Shown: positions 41,952 to 51,433 of the stretch, piece by piece
How positions within the stretch are numbered: the stretch's first letter is position 1
Layout of the letters: every line of letters starts with the position of its first letter
NCBI GenBank assembly: GCA_002307295.1
Contig: DBTY01000058.1
Span: forward strand, 21,939-85,938
Reading direction: 5' to 3'
DNA from: Ignavibacteriales bacterium UBA1304
Lineage (GTDB): Bacteria; Bacteroidota; Ignavibacteria; Ignavibacteriales; Ignavibacteriaceae
Length of the DNA: 64,000 bases
Made by a program: the position numbers and the translations under genes
The notes under the pieces: model-generated
Databases searched by the model: none
Seen by the model: only the letters and a program-made list of their open reading frames with translations
Told to the model about the DNA's origin: nothing

Positions 41952-43469
41952 ATGGAACAAAAAAAAAAAAGAAGCGCGCTCTTTTTAGTTGGTGCTGGCG
42001 CTTCAGTTTCCGCTGGAATACCTGTCGCTGAAGGAATAATTGAAAATATAAAAAATCAATTCCCATACTTATGTAACAATAAAACATGTTCTAATTATTC
42101 AGATTATATGGAGCTTATTTCTTTAGCGCAAAGAAGAGAGCTCATTAAAGGGCTTGTAGATAAAGCAAAATTAAATATATCGTATTTATATCTAAGCGCT
42201 TTAATAAAAGCTGGATATGCAGATAGAGTATTGACTACAAACTTTGACGATCTGATCGAAAGAGCTCTTGCATTAGAAAATATATTTCCTGCAATATATG
42301 ATTTTGCTTCGTCTCAGGAATTTATAAAGGGGGAAGCGGCAGATATTTCTTTATTTCATCTTCATGGACAAAAAGATGGTTTTATTCTTTCTAATACTAA
42401 AGAAGAAGTTGAAAATACAAAAGAAAAGATGAAAGATGTTTTTGATGATTCTATTCAAAAAAGAACTATTATTGTTGTAGGGTATAGTGGGATAAATGAT
42501 CCTGTGTTTAAATTGTTGGCAGAAATGCCTGATTATGAAAATAGACTTTATTGGGTTGGATATAAAAATGAAAAACCAGAAAAACAGGTAGAAAATGAAA
42601 TATTAGAGAGATATAAAAAATATGCTTTTTACATCAAGGGGTGTAATTCAGATGAGTTTATTCGCAAACTTTGCAACGAACTTAAAATTGGCGGTCCACG
42701 TATTGTCGAGAAACCGTTTAGCTATTTACAAGAAGTATTAAACTGTATTGCAAAATTTAAAATTGATGATAAAAAAACTGATCCAGTAACAGAAACTAAA
42801 AAATATGTTAATAGAGCAATAAATATATTTGAAAAAGATATTGAGAGATTTGAAAATTTTAAATCTGAGTTTGAGGAAATTAAAAATGATAAAATTACTA
42901 AATTCGCTCGAGATGCTTGGATTAATGCTGATTATAATAAATATGATGAACTGAGAAAACTTGTTAATAAAGATTCATCAGTTGAAACCATAGATTACTT
43001 CGTCCGCTTTATTTACAATATGGGTTTAGTCTCTCATAGGGATGCAATCAAAGAGCAAAATAAACAAGAAAAAGAAGAACTGTTAAATAAAGCAATTTGC
43101 AAATACAAAGAAGCCATTGAAATAAATGAAAAACATTATTATTCTTATTATAACTGTGGACTTGCTTTATTAGTTTTAGCAGAAATTAAAACAGATGTAG
43201 ATGTAGAAAAAGAAAAACTATTACAAGAAGCGATTGAAAAATTTCAAAAAACTATCGATTTAAATTTTGACGATTCAAGAGTATATTACATTTTAGCTCG
43301 TTGTTATAGCATAAATAAAGAAGTTGAGAAAGCTCTCGATTCTTTTGATAAAAGTTTACGAAGGAAAAATGGACTTACAATAAAATATATTAATGAAGAT
43401 AAAGACTTTGATAATATCCGTAATACTGCAAGATTCAAAGAACTGCTTGATAAGTATTTCCCTGAATAG
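41952..43469 (+). CDS. SIR2-domain protein with TPR repeats (candidate anti-phage NADase)
   Basis: 505 residues. N-terminal SIR2-like_2 fold: LFLVGAGASVSAGIP (11-25), RVLTTNFDDLIERAL (N97, D99), LFHLHGQKDG (catalytic-type His at 136-138) and IIVVGYSGINDPVF. Residues 250-360 are helical; 370-480 contain TPR-like helices (YYSYYNCGLALLVLAEIK, SRVYYILARCYSINKEVEKA). SIR2 proteins with sensor repeats deplete NAD on phage infection in several known defence systems; whether this one does is inferred. A run of 12 A lies at codons 3-7, and an upstream frame meets it. No clear Shine-Dalgarno site. Confidence 0.85.
   Translation: MEQKKKRSALFLVGAGASVSAGIPVAEGIIENIKNQFPYLCNNKTCSNYSDYMELISLAQRRELIKGLVDKAKLNISYLYLSALIKAGYADRVLTTNFDDLIERALALENIFPAIYDFASSQEFIKGEAADISLFHLHGQKDGFILSNTKEEVENTKEKMKDVFDDSIQKRTIIVVGYSGINDPVFKLLAEMPDYENRLYWVGYKNEKPEKQVENEILERYKKYAFYIKGCNSDEFIRKLCNELKIGGPRIVEKPFSYLQEVLNCIAKFKIDDKKTDPVTETKKYVNRAINIFEKDIERFENFKSEFEEIKNDKITKFARDAWINADYNKYDELRKLVNKDSSVETIDYFVRFIYNMGLVSHRDAIKEQNKQEKEELLNKAICKYKEAIEINEKHYYSYYNCGLALLVLAEIKTDVDVEKEKLLQEAIEKFQKTIDLNFDDSRVYYILARCYSINKEVEKALDSFDKSLRRKNGLTIKYINEDKDFDNIRNTARFKELLDKYFPE
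41959..41970 (+). repeat. 12-A tract at the start of the SIR2 gene
   Basis: Twelve consecutive A follow ATGGAAC. A separate frame begins at ATG 41908 (MYKEATIEEIAEQLKW), reads through the tract in another phase and stops at 41988. Loss of one A would join it to the SIR2 frame. Confidence 0.7.
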
Positions 43470-43502
43470 AGAAGAGAGCTATGAGATAATATATTAAACA
43501 TA

Positions 43503-43541
43503 AAAAAAGCAAGACCTCAATTAAGAAGCCTTGCTTTTTTT
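43503..43541. terminator. Bidirectional terminator between SIR2 gene and nuoN
   Basis: AAAAAAGCAAG (43503-43513) pairs with CTTGCTTTTTT (43530-43540), flanked by A on the left and T on the right. Confidence 0.9.
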
Positions 43542-43561
43542 GTAATTTCTTGTGGTTTGTG

Positions 43562-45061
43562 TTAGAAGCCTAAGACCGAAATGGAGTTTTTAGCGAACTC
43601 AACTAACGGGGTAAAGTAAAGTCCTAATACTAAAACCGGGATGACTAACATCAATAACACAACTGCATTTGGAAAGCTCACTTTAAGTTCAATTGGAGCG
43701 CCTTCAGCTTTGCGTAAGAATAAATGCTTTAACACTCTCATGTAGTAGTAAAGAGATACAACTGAGTTAAGCACCATTATTACCGAAAGTAAAAACATTT
43801 TTGCATCAACAAGCGCAATAAAAATATAAAGCTTGCCAATAAATCCAGCCGTAGGAGGCAGACCTGTAAGCGATACTAAAAATATTGCGAACGATACGCC
43901 AAGGAATGGGGAAGCGTAACCAAGACCGTCAAAGTTATCAATCTCTTCGCTGCCAATTTTATTTGAAATAAGCATTACTACGAAAAATGCTCCAAGATTC
44001 ATAAAGAGGTAAATTGCAAAATAAATTAGTATTGCAATCAATCCCTGATTAGATAAAACAGCCATAGCCGCAAGCATGTAGCCAGCGTGAGCAATGCTTG
44101 AGTATGCAAGCATTCTTTTAAGATTATCCTGCCAGAGAGCCGCAAAGTTGCCAAGCGTCATAGTAAGAATAGATAGGACAAGTAAAATTGTCTTCCAGTC
44201 TACAGCAGGCAACAGCTGCCAGTAACCATTAAGCGAGTTTTGAATAAAGGCTACTTTAATAAATCTGATTAATAATACAAACCCAGCCGATTTACTTGCC
44301 ACGGATAAGAAAGCGGTAATAGTAATAGGAGCGCCTTCATAAACGTCCGGAGTCCAGAAATGGAAAGGAGCGGCTGAAATTTTATATCCAATACCAGTGA
44401 AAACTAACAACCCTGCAAGTAAAAGAATAACTCTGTTTGTTTCAGGGGAGCGGAGTATATAGTTAATTTCGTAAAGGTTAGTGCTTCCTGTAATACCAAA
44501 AATAAGAGAAATACCAAACAGCATAATTCCCGAGGAAACTGCGCCGTAAATAAGATACTTCAAAGAAGCTTCGCTGTTTCTTAAAGATTGTTTTGTTATA
44601 CCAGCCAGGACGTAAGAACTAAGAGAAACCAATTCCATCGAAACGTAAACAAGAATAAGATCCGAAGCAGAAATCATAAAGAACATACCAAGGATCATTC
44701 CAAACAGCAGGGCATAGTACTCGCCCAATTTACTGCGCGATTCGTTAATTTCGTTAGAACTGAACGAAAACAGGAATACAAAAAACGAGGCTGTAAGAAC
44801 CAAACCTTTAAAGAAAGCGCCCATCGAATCGACTGTAAGCATGCCTTTATTTCCAGAGGAGCTAAAAGCGAATGCGTTCATCGAAAACTGTTCAAGCACA
44901 AAGTACCCCGCGGCAATAATACCCGCAAGAGCAATATAGTGAAGAAGCTCTTTTTTCTTTGTTATTATTAAATCTGCCACAACAATAATAACTAAAGACG
45001 CGGCCAGAATTAATTCCGGTTTAATATACGGGAGACTGTTAAAAAGGTATTTAAGTTCCAT
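43562..45061 (-). CDS. nuoN: NADH-quinone oxidoreductase subunit N
   Basis: 499 residues, about 14 transmembrane segments of the proton-translocating antiporter-like family. Typical blocks: MELVSLSSYVLAGITKQSLRNSEASLKYLIYG, with conserved membrane Glu and Lys; FHFWTPDVYEGAP; KRMLAYSSIAHAGYML; LTGLPPTAGFIGKLYIF. It is the last gene of the complex I operon and ends at a bidirectional terminator. One of the three proton channels of the membrane arm. Confidence 0.95.
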   Translation of the reverse strand: MELKYLFNSLPYIKPELILAASLVIIVVADLIITKKKELLHYIALAGIIAAGYFVLEQFSMNAFAFSSSGNKGMLTVDSMGAFFKGLVLTASFFVFLFSFSSNEINESRSKLGEYYALLFGMILGMFFMISASDLILVYVSMELVSLSSYVLAGITKQSLRNSEASLKYLIYGAVSSGIMLFGISLIFGITGSTNLYEINYILRSPETNRVILLLAGLLVFTGIGYKISAAPFHFWTPDVYEGAPITITAFLSVASKSAGFVLLIRFIKVAFIQNSLNGYWQLLPAVDWKTILLVLSILTMTLGNFAALWQDNLKRMLAYSSIAHAGYMLAAMAVLSNQGLIAILIYFAIYLFMNLGAFFVVMLISNKIGSEEIDNFDGLGYASPFLGVSFAIFLVSLTGLPPTAGFIGKLYIFIALVDAKMFLLSVIMVLNSVVSLYYYMRVLKHLFLRKAEGAPIELKVSFPNAVVLLMLVIPVLVLGLYFTPLVEFAKNSISVLGF

Positions 45062-45096
45062 TTTATATATATTTACTTAAAAAACAGGTTAAAAAA

Positions 45097-46701
45097 TCAA
45101 TATTTACCAACAAGAGAATAAAGCTTTTGAGCGTTATTCATAAAATCGGTTAATGCGTTAACTGATGAATTCATTAAATTAAGCATAGCCGAAGGATAAA
45201 TGCCTAAGGCGACAATAACTAATGCAAGAGGAACAAGCATAGCGTATTCTCTGAAACTAAGATCAGGAAGCTTATTCCATTTTTCTTTAAGTTCGCCTAA
45301 GTAAATTCTTTGGAACGTCCAGAGCATATAACCGGCGCCAAGTAAAATACCAAGAGTAGAAACAATAGAGATAACTCTAATAGAAGGAACGCTAAATGAT
45401 CCAAGGAATACAAACGATTCAGAAACAAATCCGCTTAAGCCAGGAAGTCCGATAGCCGCAAAGAAAGCAAGAGTAGTAAAGCCGGTGTAAATAGGCATCT
45501 GGTTAGCAATTCCGCCAAAATCATCAACGCCTCTTGTATGAGCTCTATCGTAAATAACTCCAACTCCAAGGAAGAGCATTGCAGTTATTGTTCCGTGGTT
45601 AAACATCTGGAGTATAGCTCCGGAAAAACCGGCTGAATTAAGAGCCGACATTCCAAGCAGCACATAGCCCATATGCGACACGGAAGAGTAGGCTATAATC
45701 TTCTTATAATCTTTTTGAGCCATAGCGCAAAGAGCGCCATAAATTATGTTTATCATACCAAACAGCGCTATATACCAGGCTAACTGATGGGTGATTTCAG
45801 GGAAAACAGGATAACTAATTCTTAAGATTCCGTAGGTTCCCATCTTCAAAAGTACGCCTGCCAGAATAACGCTTATTGCAGTAGGGGCTTCAACGTGAGC
45901 GTCAGGCAACCAGGTATGGAAAGGGAACATTGGAATTTTAATTGCAAAACCGACAAACAAAGCTATAAAAGCTACTAACCTTAAGTTATTCGGATTAAAG
46001 GGGGAGAGAATTCCAGTAGCCGTGAAATTCTTCGGATCCATCATTGCAATAATGTTGAATGTAAATATTTTTGATCCGTTTGCCAGAGTTTCAGTAGTAC
46101 TGAAATACAAACCGATCATTACTAACAGCATAAACACGCTGCCAAATAAAGTGTAAATAAAGAACTTAATAGCCGCATATTCTCTTCTTACGCCGCCCCA
46201 GATTCCAATTAAGAAGTACATAGGGAGAAGCATCAATTCCCAGAAGATGTAGAAAAGGAAAAAATCTAAAGAGACAAAAACTCCAAACATGCCTGTATCA
46301 AGCAGAAGGAACAGGGCAAAGTAGCCTTTTATCGATTTGGAAATATTCCAGGAAGATAAAGTAGCAATAAAAGTAATTAATGCTGTAAGGAAAACCATCG
46401 GAGCGCTTAATCCGTCAATCCCTAAGAGATAATCAACTTTAACATTGCCTAACCAGGTAAGCCCTGAAATATCAATCCATCTGAATCTTTCGATAAACTG
46501 AAACGTATTCAGATTGTTGATGCCGCCCAACGCATAGTTATAATAACGCCAGATAAATCCGGCGGTTACAAGCTGTACGCCAGTGACCAGTAAAGTTAAC
46601 CATTTTATTAAAATTTCTTGCTTTTTAGGAACAAACAAGATTAATATCATTCCCAAAATAGGAAGAAATGTTATGAACGATAATATAGGGAAGTTTTCCA
46701 T
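45097..46701 (-). CDS. nuoM: NADH-quinone oxidoreductase subunit M
   Basis: 534 residues, about 14 transmembrane segments. Recognised by YIFWELMLLPMYFLIGIWGG (conserved Glu), FPFHTWLPDAHVEAPTAISV, KKIIAYSSVSHMGYVLLGM and GLPGLSGFVSESFVFLGSF. Antiporter-like proton channel of the membrane arm, between subunits N and L. Gap of 35 bases to nuoN. Confidence 0.96.
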   Translation of the reverse strand: MENFPILSFITFLPILGMILILFVPKKQEILIKWLTLLVTGVQLVTAGFIWRYYNYALGGINNLNTFQFIERFRWIDISGLTWLGNVKVDYLLGIDGLSAPMVFLTALITFIATLSSWNISKSIKGYFALFLLLDTGMFGVFVSLDFFLFYIFWELMLLPMYFLIGIWGGVRREYAAIKFFIYTLFGSVFMLLVMIGLYFSTTETLANGSKIFTFNIIAMMDPKNFTATGILSPFNPNNLRLVAFIALFVGFAIKIPMFPFHTWLPDAHVEAPTAISVILAGVLLKMGTYGILRISYPVFPEITHQLAWYIALFGMINIIYGALCAMAQKDYKKIIAYSSVSHMGYVLLGMSALNSAGFSGAILQMFNHGTITAMLFLGVGVIYDRAHTRGVDDFGGIANQMPIYTGFTTLAFFAAIGLPGLSGFVSESFVFLGSFSVPSIRVISIVSTLGILLGAGYMLWTFQRIYLGELKEKWNKLPDLSFREYAMLVPLALVIVALGIYPSAMLNLMNSSVNALTDFMNNAQKLYSLVGKY

Positions 46702-46748
46702 ATTACAAATACGCCTTATAGAATCTTAATTATATAAAAACTCAATTA

Positions 46749-48935
46749 TCAAAATGACTTAAATAAAAACAATAAAATAACCAGAGAGAACACAACATAT
46801 ATTACATAAGTCTGTACTTTTCCAGTTTGGAGTTTTCTGAAGAAAATTCCAATAAACCCGCTTATATAAGCTAAAAGGTTTACAAATCCGTCAACAACAA
46901 TGCTATCAAATTTAGCGCTGAATCTTGAGGCAAAACGAACGACAACAGCAGAGCCGTTAACTATTCCGTCAACAATATTAGCGTCAAACCAGTAAAGTAT
47001 TTTGCTTAAAAACATCGTCAGCCAGATAAAAGTATAGTCATACAGCTCGTCAAAATACCACTTGTGGTAAGAGAAGTTGTAAAGCGGTTTTAACGCATTA
47101 GCTAATTTGTCTGCGCTGATCTTTTTCCAATGATAAATAACAAACGCCATCAAAATTCCAAATCCGCCGACTAAAATAGATAAGAGTATAGCCGGATAAT
47201 GATAGGAATGGAAAGTTTCAGTATATGATTCTGAATGAATTATTTCTTCCTGACCTTCCTGAGCAGGCTGTTCGGTAATGATAGTAGTTCTTGTAGGAAT
47301 AATATCATTATTTACCACTGAAACTATTGCTTTAGTATTATCCTCTTTTTTAATTTCGCCAGGCTTAGCAAAACTCTTCATAAAGTCGAACCTTGCAAAG
47401 TTAGGCACTATGGTTGCCGGAGTGTGAACCCATTTAGGTAAAAACCAGCCGGCGTCAGCTGAAATAGGATTAGGAGTATACCAAATAAAAATTGAAAGAG
47501 TTGATAAAACAACTAAAGGAATAACCATAGAATATGGCGATTCGTGAACATGCTCAAATTTTTCTTTATCGTTCGGTTCGCCGTGGAAAGTGATGATAAC
47601 CAAACGGAACATATAAAAAGCTGTTAATGCAGCTACAAAATAACCAACGACAGGGAATACCCAGTATCCGGTAAGTTTGCTAAAAGCTAATGTTCCGGCT
47701 AAAATACCGTCTTTACTTAAGAAACCTGAAGTTAGAGGAACTCCTGAAATAGCGAGAGTGGCAATTAAGAAAGTAGCATAAGTAAGAGGCATCTTTTTTC
47801 TTAATCCGCCCATTTTAGTAATATCTTGTTCGTGGTGCATTCCAAGAATAACAGAACCGGAACCAAGGAATAAGCAGGCTTTGAAGAAAGCGTGCGTAAT
47901 AAGATGGAAGAATGCGTAAGAAAAAGCTCCTACTCCCATAGCCATAATCATGTAACCAAGCTGGCTAATAGTAGAATAAGCTAAAACCTTTTTAATATCT
48001 TTTTGCGTCAGAGCTATAGTAGCAGGAATGAAAGCGGAAATTGCTCCAATAATAGCAATAACCAATAAAGCGTCCGCCGTAAGCATAGCAAAAACTCTTG
48101 CTACTAAATAAACGCCTGCTGCAACCATAGTTGCGGCGTGGATTAATGCGCTTACAGGAGTAGGACCTTCCATAGCGTCAGGCAGCCATACATGCAAAGG
48201 GAACTGAGCCGATTTACCGACAGCTCCGCAGAAAATTAACAGACCAGTTATTGTAAGCCAAAAACCGCTGTTAAAAGGTAAAACGCCTGCTGAAATCTGA
48301 GCAAAAATCTTATCGAATGTAAATGTATGATAAGTAACAAACAATAAAAGTATACCGGCAAACATACCAACGTCGCCGACTCTGGTTACTAAGAAAGCTT
48401 TTTTAGAAGCGTCTGAAGCAGATTTTTTCTCGTACCAGAAACCAATTAGCAAATATGACGAAACGCCTACTAACTCCCAGAAAATGTACATCATCAGAAT
48501 ATTATGAGTGAAGACGATACCGTTCATAGAGAAAGTAAATAACCCAAGATAAGCATAATATCTGTTGAAACGTTTGTCGCCTTTCATATAAACAAGAGAG
48601 AAAATATGAACAAGCATACTGACGAGAGCTACAACAAACATTAAAAGAACCGTCAGGTTATCGAGCATAATGCCAAGATCAATTGAAATATTGGGGAGTA
48701 TGGCGGAATTTTTAATATCAATCCAGGTAAACTCCGAAATTATTCTTGCATTGACAAACTGAGTAAGTTTGAAAAAAGCCAAAACCACAGTTAATGCAAA
48801 TACAGAGCAAATAACCAGAATTTCGAAAGCATACATCTTTTTTATTCTTTTTCCGAATAAAAGGGTAAAGAAAAACCCAATTAATGGGAGAAAAAGAATA
48901 ACTATCGATAAATTTGTTAGTGTAATTTCATTCAT
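46749..48935 (-). CDS. nuoL: NADH-quinone oxidoreductase subunit L
   Basis: 728 residues, longer than the usual 610-650. The antiporter core is typical: YIFWELVGVSSYLLIGFWYE, QFPLHVWLPDAMEGPTPVSA, KVLAYSTISQLGYMIMAMGV, FLSKDGILAGTLAFSKLTGY. The extra length comes from a hydrophilic insert at about residues 500-575 (GEIKKEDNTKAIVSVVNNDI) before the long lateral helix region. It is the distal proton channel. It ends 47 bases before nuoM and begins three bases after nuoK. Confidence 0.95.
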   Translation of the reverse strand: MNEITLTNLSIVILFLPLIGFFFTLLFGKRIKKMYAFEILVICSVFALTVVLAFFKLTQFVNARIISEFTWIDIKNSAILPNISIDLGIMLDNLTVLLMFVVALVSMLVHIFSLVYMKGDKRFNRYYAYLGLFTFSMNGIVFTHNILMMYIFWELVGVSSYLLIGFWYEKKSASDASKKAFLVTRVGDVGMFAGILLLFVTYHTFTFDKIFAQISAGVLPFNSGFWLTITGLLIFCGAVGKSAQFPLHVWLPDAMEGPTPVSALIHAATMVAAGVYLVARVFAMLTADALLVIAIIGAISAFIPATIALTQKDIKKVLAYSTISQLGYMIMAMGVGAFSYAFFHLITHAFFKACLFLGSGSVILGMHHEQDITKMGGLRKKMPLTYATFLIATLAISGVPLTSGFLSKDGILAGTLAFSKLTGYWVFPVVGYFVAALTAFYMFRLVIITFHGEPNDKEKFEHVHESPYSMVIPLVVLSTLSIFIWYTPNPISADAGWFLPKWVHTPATIVPNFARFDFMKSFAKPGEIKKEDNTKAIVSVVNNDIIPTRTTIITEQPAQEGQEEIIHSESYTETFHSYHYPAILLSILVGGFGILMAFVIYHWKKISADKLANALKPLYNFSYHKWYFDELYDYTFIWLTMFLSKILYWFDANIVDGIVNGSAVVVRFASRFSAKFDSIVVDGFVNLLAYISGFIGIFFRKLQTGKVQTYVIYVVFSLVILLFLFKSF

Positions 48936-48938
48936 ATC

Positions 48939-49250
48939 TTATTCTTTTAGAGAATCAATTTCATCAACGTTAATTGAATTGAAGGTTTTATAAATATTTA
49001 AAACAATAGCTAATGCAATTGCAGCTTCAGCCGCAGCAAGAACTACTACAAAAAGAGCTATTAACTGTCCCTGATTTCCAAAGGCGCCAAATTTTGCAAA
49101 AGCTACAAAATTTATATTAGCTGAATTTAACATAAGTTCTACGCCCATTAAAACCATAACTGCGTTTTTACGGGTAACTATGCCAAAAATTCCAAAAGAA
49201 AAAAGCACAGCGCTAATAACTAAAAAGTGATTTAATCCTACATTTAACAT
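48939..49250 (-). CDS. nuoK: NADH-quinone oxidoreductase subunit K
   Basis: 103 residues, three transmembrane segments, with the conserved Glu in VLMGVELMLNSANINFVAF and the second in AAAEAAIALAIVLNIYK. Part of the central proton path of the membrane arm. Spacing to nuoL is three bases. Confidence 0.96.
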   Translation of the reverse strand: MLNVGLNHFLVISAVLFSFGIFGIVTRKNAVMVLMGVELMLNSANINFVAFAKFGAFGNQGQLIALFVVVLAAAEAAIALAIVLNIYKTFNSINVDEIDSLKE

Positions 49251-49265
49251 TTTTTAAGCCAAATA

Positions 49266-49757
49266 TTATTTTCTTGCAATTGTTGCAGCGCCAATTAACG
49301 CCACAAGTAATAAAATACCTAATAATTCAAAAATCAGAATATATTCATTCATCATAAGCATACCCAGATTGGCCGTAGTTGAAGCTCCCGGAAGGGCTGT
49401 TCCAACTTTTTTCCATTCAGTGTTAACTAATAACGAAATTAATATGCCCGAAAAAGCTCCAACTGCTATAGTAGCGGGGAGTATCTGAGTCGCGCCTGTT
49501 CTAATCTGTACGTTAACAATTTTATTAGTTAACATTACGCCAAATAACAGAAGAATTAAAATTCCGCCAACATAAACTATTATCTGAACGACAGCTAAGA
49601 AATCGGCTCCAAGTAAAACATAAATACCGGCAACGCCAAAAAATGTAAGCAGCAAATTAAAAGCTGAATAAATAACGTTACGGGTAGTAACTACAAAAAA
49701 CGCCGATACCAATGTAATTGCGGCAAACAGATAAAATATTATATTATATAAATTCAT
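49266..49757 (-). CDS. nuoJ: NADH-quinone oxidoreductase subunit J
   Basis: 163 residues with five transmembrane segments: NVIYSAFNLLLTFFGVAGIYVLLGADFLAVVQIIVYVGGILILLLFGVML holds the family core (VIYSAFNLLLTFFGVAGIY shown as its marker). The conserved helix with a pi-bulge region lies there. It helps to link quinone reduction to the proton channels. Confidence 0.95.
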   Translation of the reverse strand: MNLYNIIFYLFAAITLVSAFFVVTTRNVIYSAFNLLLTFFGVAGIYVLLGADFLAVVQIIVYVGGILILLLFGVMLTNKIVNVQIRTGATQILPATIAVGAFSGILISLLVNTEWKKVGTALPGASTTANLGMLMMNEYILIFELLGILLLVALIGAATIARK

Positions 49758-49770
49758 TTTTTAACAAAAA

Positions 49771-50358
49771 TTAATTGTTTGAACTTTCTTCTTTAGGCTT
49801 TTCTGGAGCGGGAGCTGCAACCGGTTTGGGTTCTGCGGCAGCCGCGGCTTTCTGAGCTGCTTTTTCAGCCTCTAATTTAGCATAACTATCTTTTTTCTCA
49901 TCAACTTCAGCAGGAGTAAGAGTAGCAAAGTTGTAAAGAAGATTGTCTCTTTCAAATTCAGAAAACTCGTAAATAGAAGTCATCTTTATGCATTCAGTAG
50001 GGCAGGGGAAAACGCATAACTGACAGCAGCAGCATTTTGCAAAATCAATATTGAACTTAGTTACCCAAAGAGCTTTTTTCTTGCCATTAGAAGTTTTACC
50101 AACTTCATCTCCAGGAACAGATTTAACAGTTTCAATTTCTATGCAGGATACCGGACATGCTCTTGCGCATTGGTCGCAGCCGATGCAATCGTCCATGTTA
50201 ACATAAAGACGGTTTCTTGATCTTTCAGGAAGTTCAACTTTTACGTCCGGGTATTGAATTGTAACCGAAGGAGTAAAAAGATGTTTGAAAGTGATTTTCA
50301 TCCCGACTAAAACAGTCCAGATACCGCTCCATGTATTTAAAAAATATTGCTTAATCAT
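49771..50358 (-). CDS. nuoI: NADH-quinone oxidoreductase subunit I (two 4Fe-4S clusters)
   Basis: 195 residues. Two ferredoxin-type motifs: CIGCDQCARACPVSCIEI and CCCCQLCVFPCPTECIKM, for clusters N6a and N6b that pass electrons towards the quinone site. The second motif has four adjacent Cys at its start. The C-terminal 40 residues form an unusual Ala/Lys/Glu/Pro-rich tail (AEKAAQKAAAAAEPKPVAAP) that most homologues lack. It starts two bases after nuoH. Confidence 0.95.
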   Translation of the reverse strand: MIKQYFLNTWSGIWTVLVGMKITFKHLFTPSVTIQYPDVKVELPERSRNRLYVNMDDCIGCDQCARACPVSCIEIETVKSVPGDEVGKTSNGKKKALWVTKFNIDFAKCCCCQLCVFPCPTECIKMTSIYEFSEFERDNLLYNFATLTPAEVDEKKDSYAKLEAEKAAQKAAAAAEPKPVAAPAPEKPKEESSNN

Positions 50359-50359
50359 C

Positions 50360-51433
50360 TTATAAAACTACCAATAATCCTACTATTAATAAATTAGCAA
50401 AAGCGAACGGGATAAGATATTTCCAGCATAAAGTCATCAGCTGATCTACTCTTAATCTTGGGAGCGTCCAGCGAAGCCACATCTGAACAAAAACGAATAA
50501 ACATCCCTTTAAAGTAAACCAGAAAAGCTGTTCAAAAGGAACTAACCAGCTTACGCCAAGTAAATTGCCTAAATAACCAAATGGAGATTGATAACCGCCG
50601 AAAAATAACGCTGAAACAATGGCTGAAACAGCAAACATATTGGCGTACTCTGCAAGAAAAAACATTGCGAATTTCATACCTGAGTACTCAGTATAATAAC
50701 CGGCTACTAATTCAGAATCCGCTTCCGGCACATCAAAAGGAGTTCTGTTAACTTCCGCTAAAGTGCTTATAAAAACAATGACTGCGCCTACAATCATAAA
50801 AGGGATAAGTAAAAACTTAGTTAGGTTTAAGCCAGGCCCACCTAAAATCATCCAGTTCCAGAAATGACCCGTCTGCATTTCGCTTAAATTAAGAAGACTT
50901 GTAGTGCCTGTAACAGTAATTAACGTAACTACTACTAAAAAAGTAGGAATTTCGTAACTAACAAGCTGAGCGGCAGAACGCATAGCTCCTAAAAGCGAAT
51001 ATTTGTTATTAGAAGACCAGCCGGCCATTAAAATACTAACTACGCCAAAACTGGAAACTCCTAATATATAAACAATACCAAGATCGAGTTTTGTGCCTAT
51101 AAAATTGCTTGTAAAAGGAATTGCCGCAAAAGCAGCATAACTGCCGATAAAAGTCAATACAGGAGCAATATTAAAAAGAGGTTTGTCAACTTCGTTTGAC
51201 ATTATATCTTCTTTTTGGAAAAGCTTAAGGATATCGGCAATAGTTTGAATTATACCATGATATCCGGTTCTCATTGGTCCTAAACGATCCTGCATGTGGG
51301 CTGAAACTTTTCGTTCCATCAACACTGCTACAAGCGCAAAGGGGAGTATGAACAAAAACAAAGGAAGACAGGCGCAAATAATGCCTGCTATTATTTCGTT
51401 TCCTATTAAACTTGAAAGCCAATCAAAAATCAT
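50360..51433 (-). CDS. nuoH: NADH-quinone oxidoreductase subunit H
   Basis: 357 residues, eight transmembrane segments. Family motifs: ALVAVLMERKVSAHMQDRLG, GPMRTGYHGIIQTIADILKL, EVNRTPFDVPEADSELVAGY and the acidic loop near the quinone chamber. Its start overlaps the stop of nuoD by four bases (ATGA). Confidence 0.96.
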   Translation of the reverse strand: MIFDWLSSLIGNEIIAGIICACLPLFLFILPFALVAVLMERKVSAHMQDRLGPMRTGYHGIIQTIADILKLFQKEDIMSNEVDKPLFNIAPVLTFIGSYAAFAAIPFTSNFIGTKLDLGIVYILGVSSFGVVSILMAGWSSNNKYSLLGAMRSAAQLVSYEIPTFLVVVTLITVTGTTSLLNLSEMQTGHFWNWMILGGPGLNLTKFLLIPFMIVGAVIVFISTLAEVNRTPFDVPEADSELVAGYYTEYSGMKFAMFFLAEYANMFAVSAIVSALFFGGYQSPFGYLGNLLGVSWLVPFEQLFWFTLKGCLFVFVQMWLRWTLPRLRVDQLMTLCWKYLIPFAFANLLIVGLLVVL

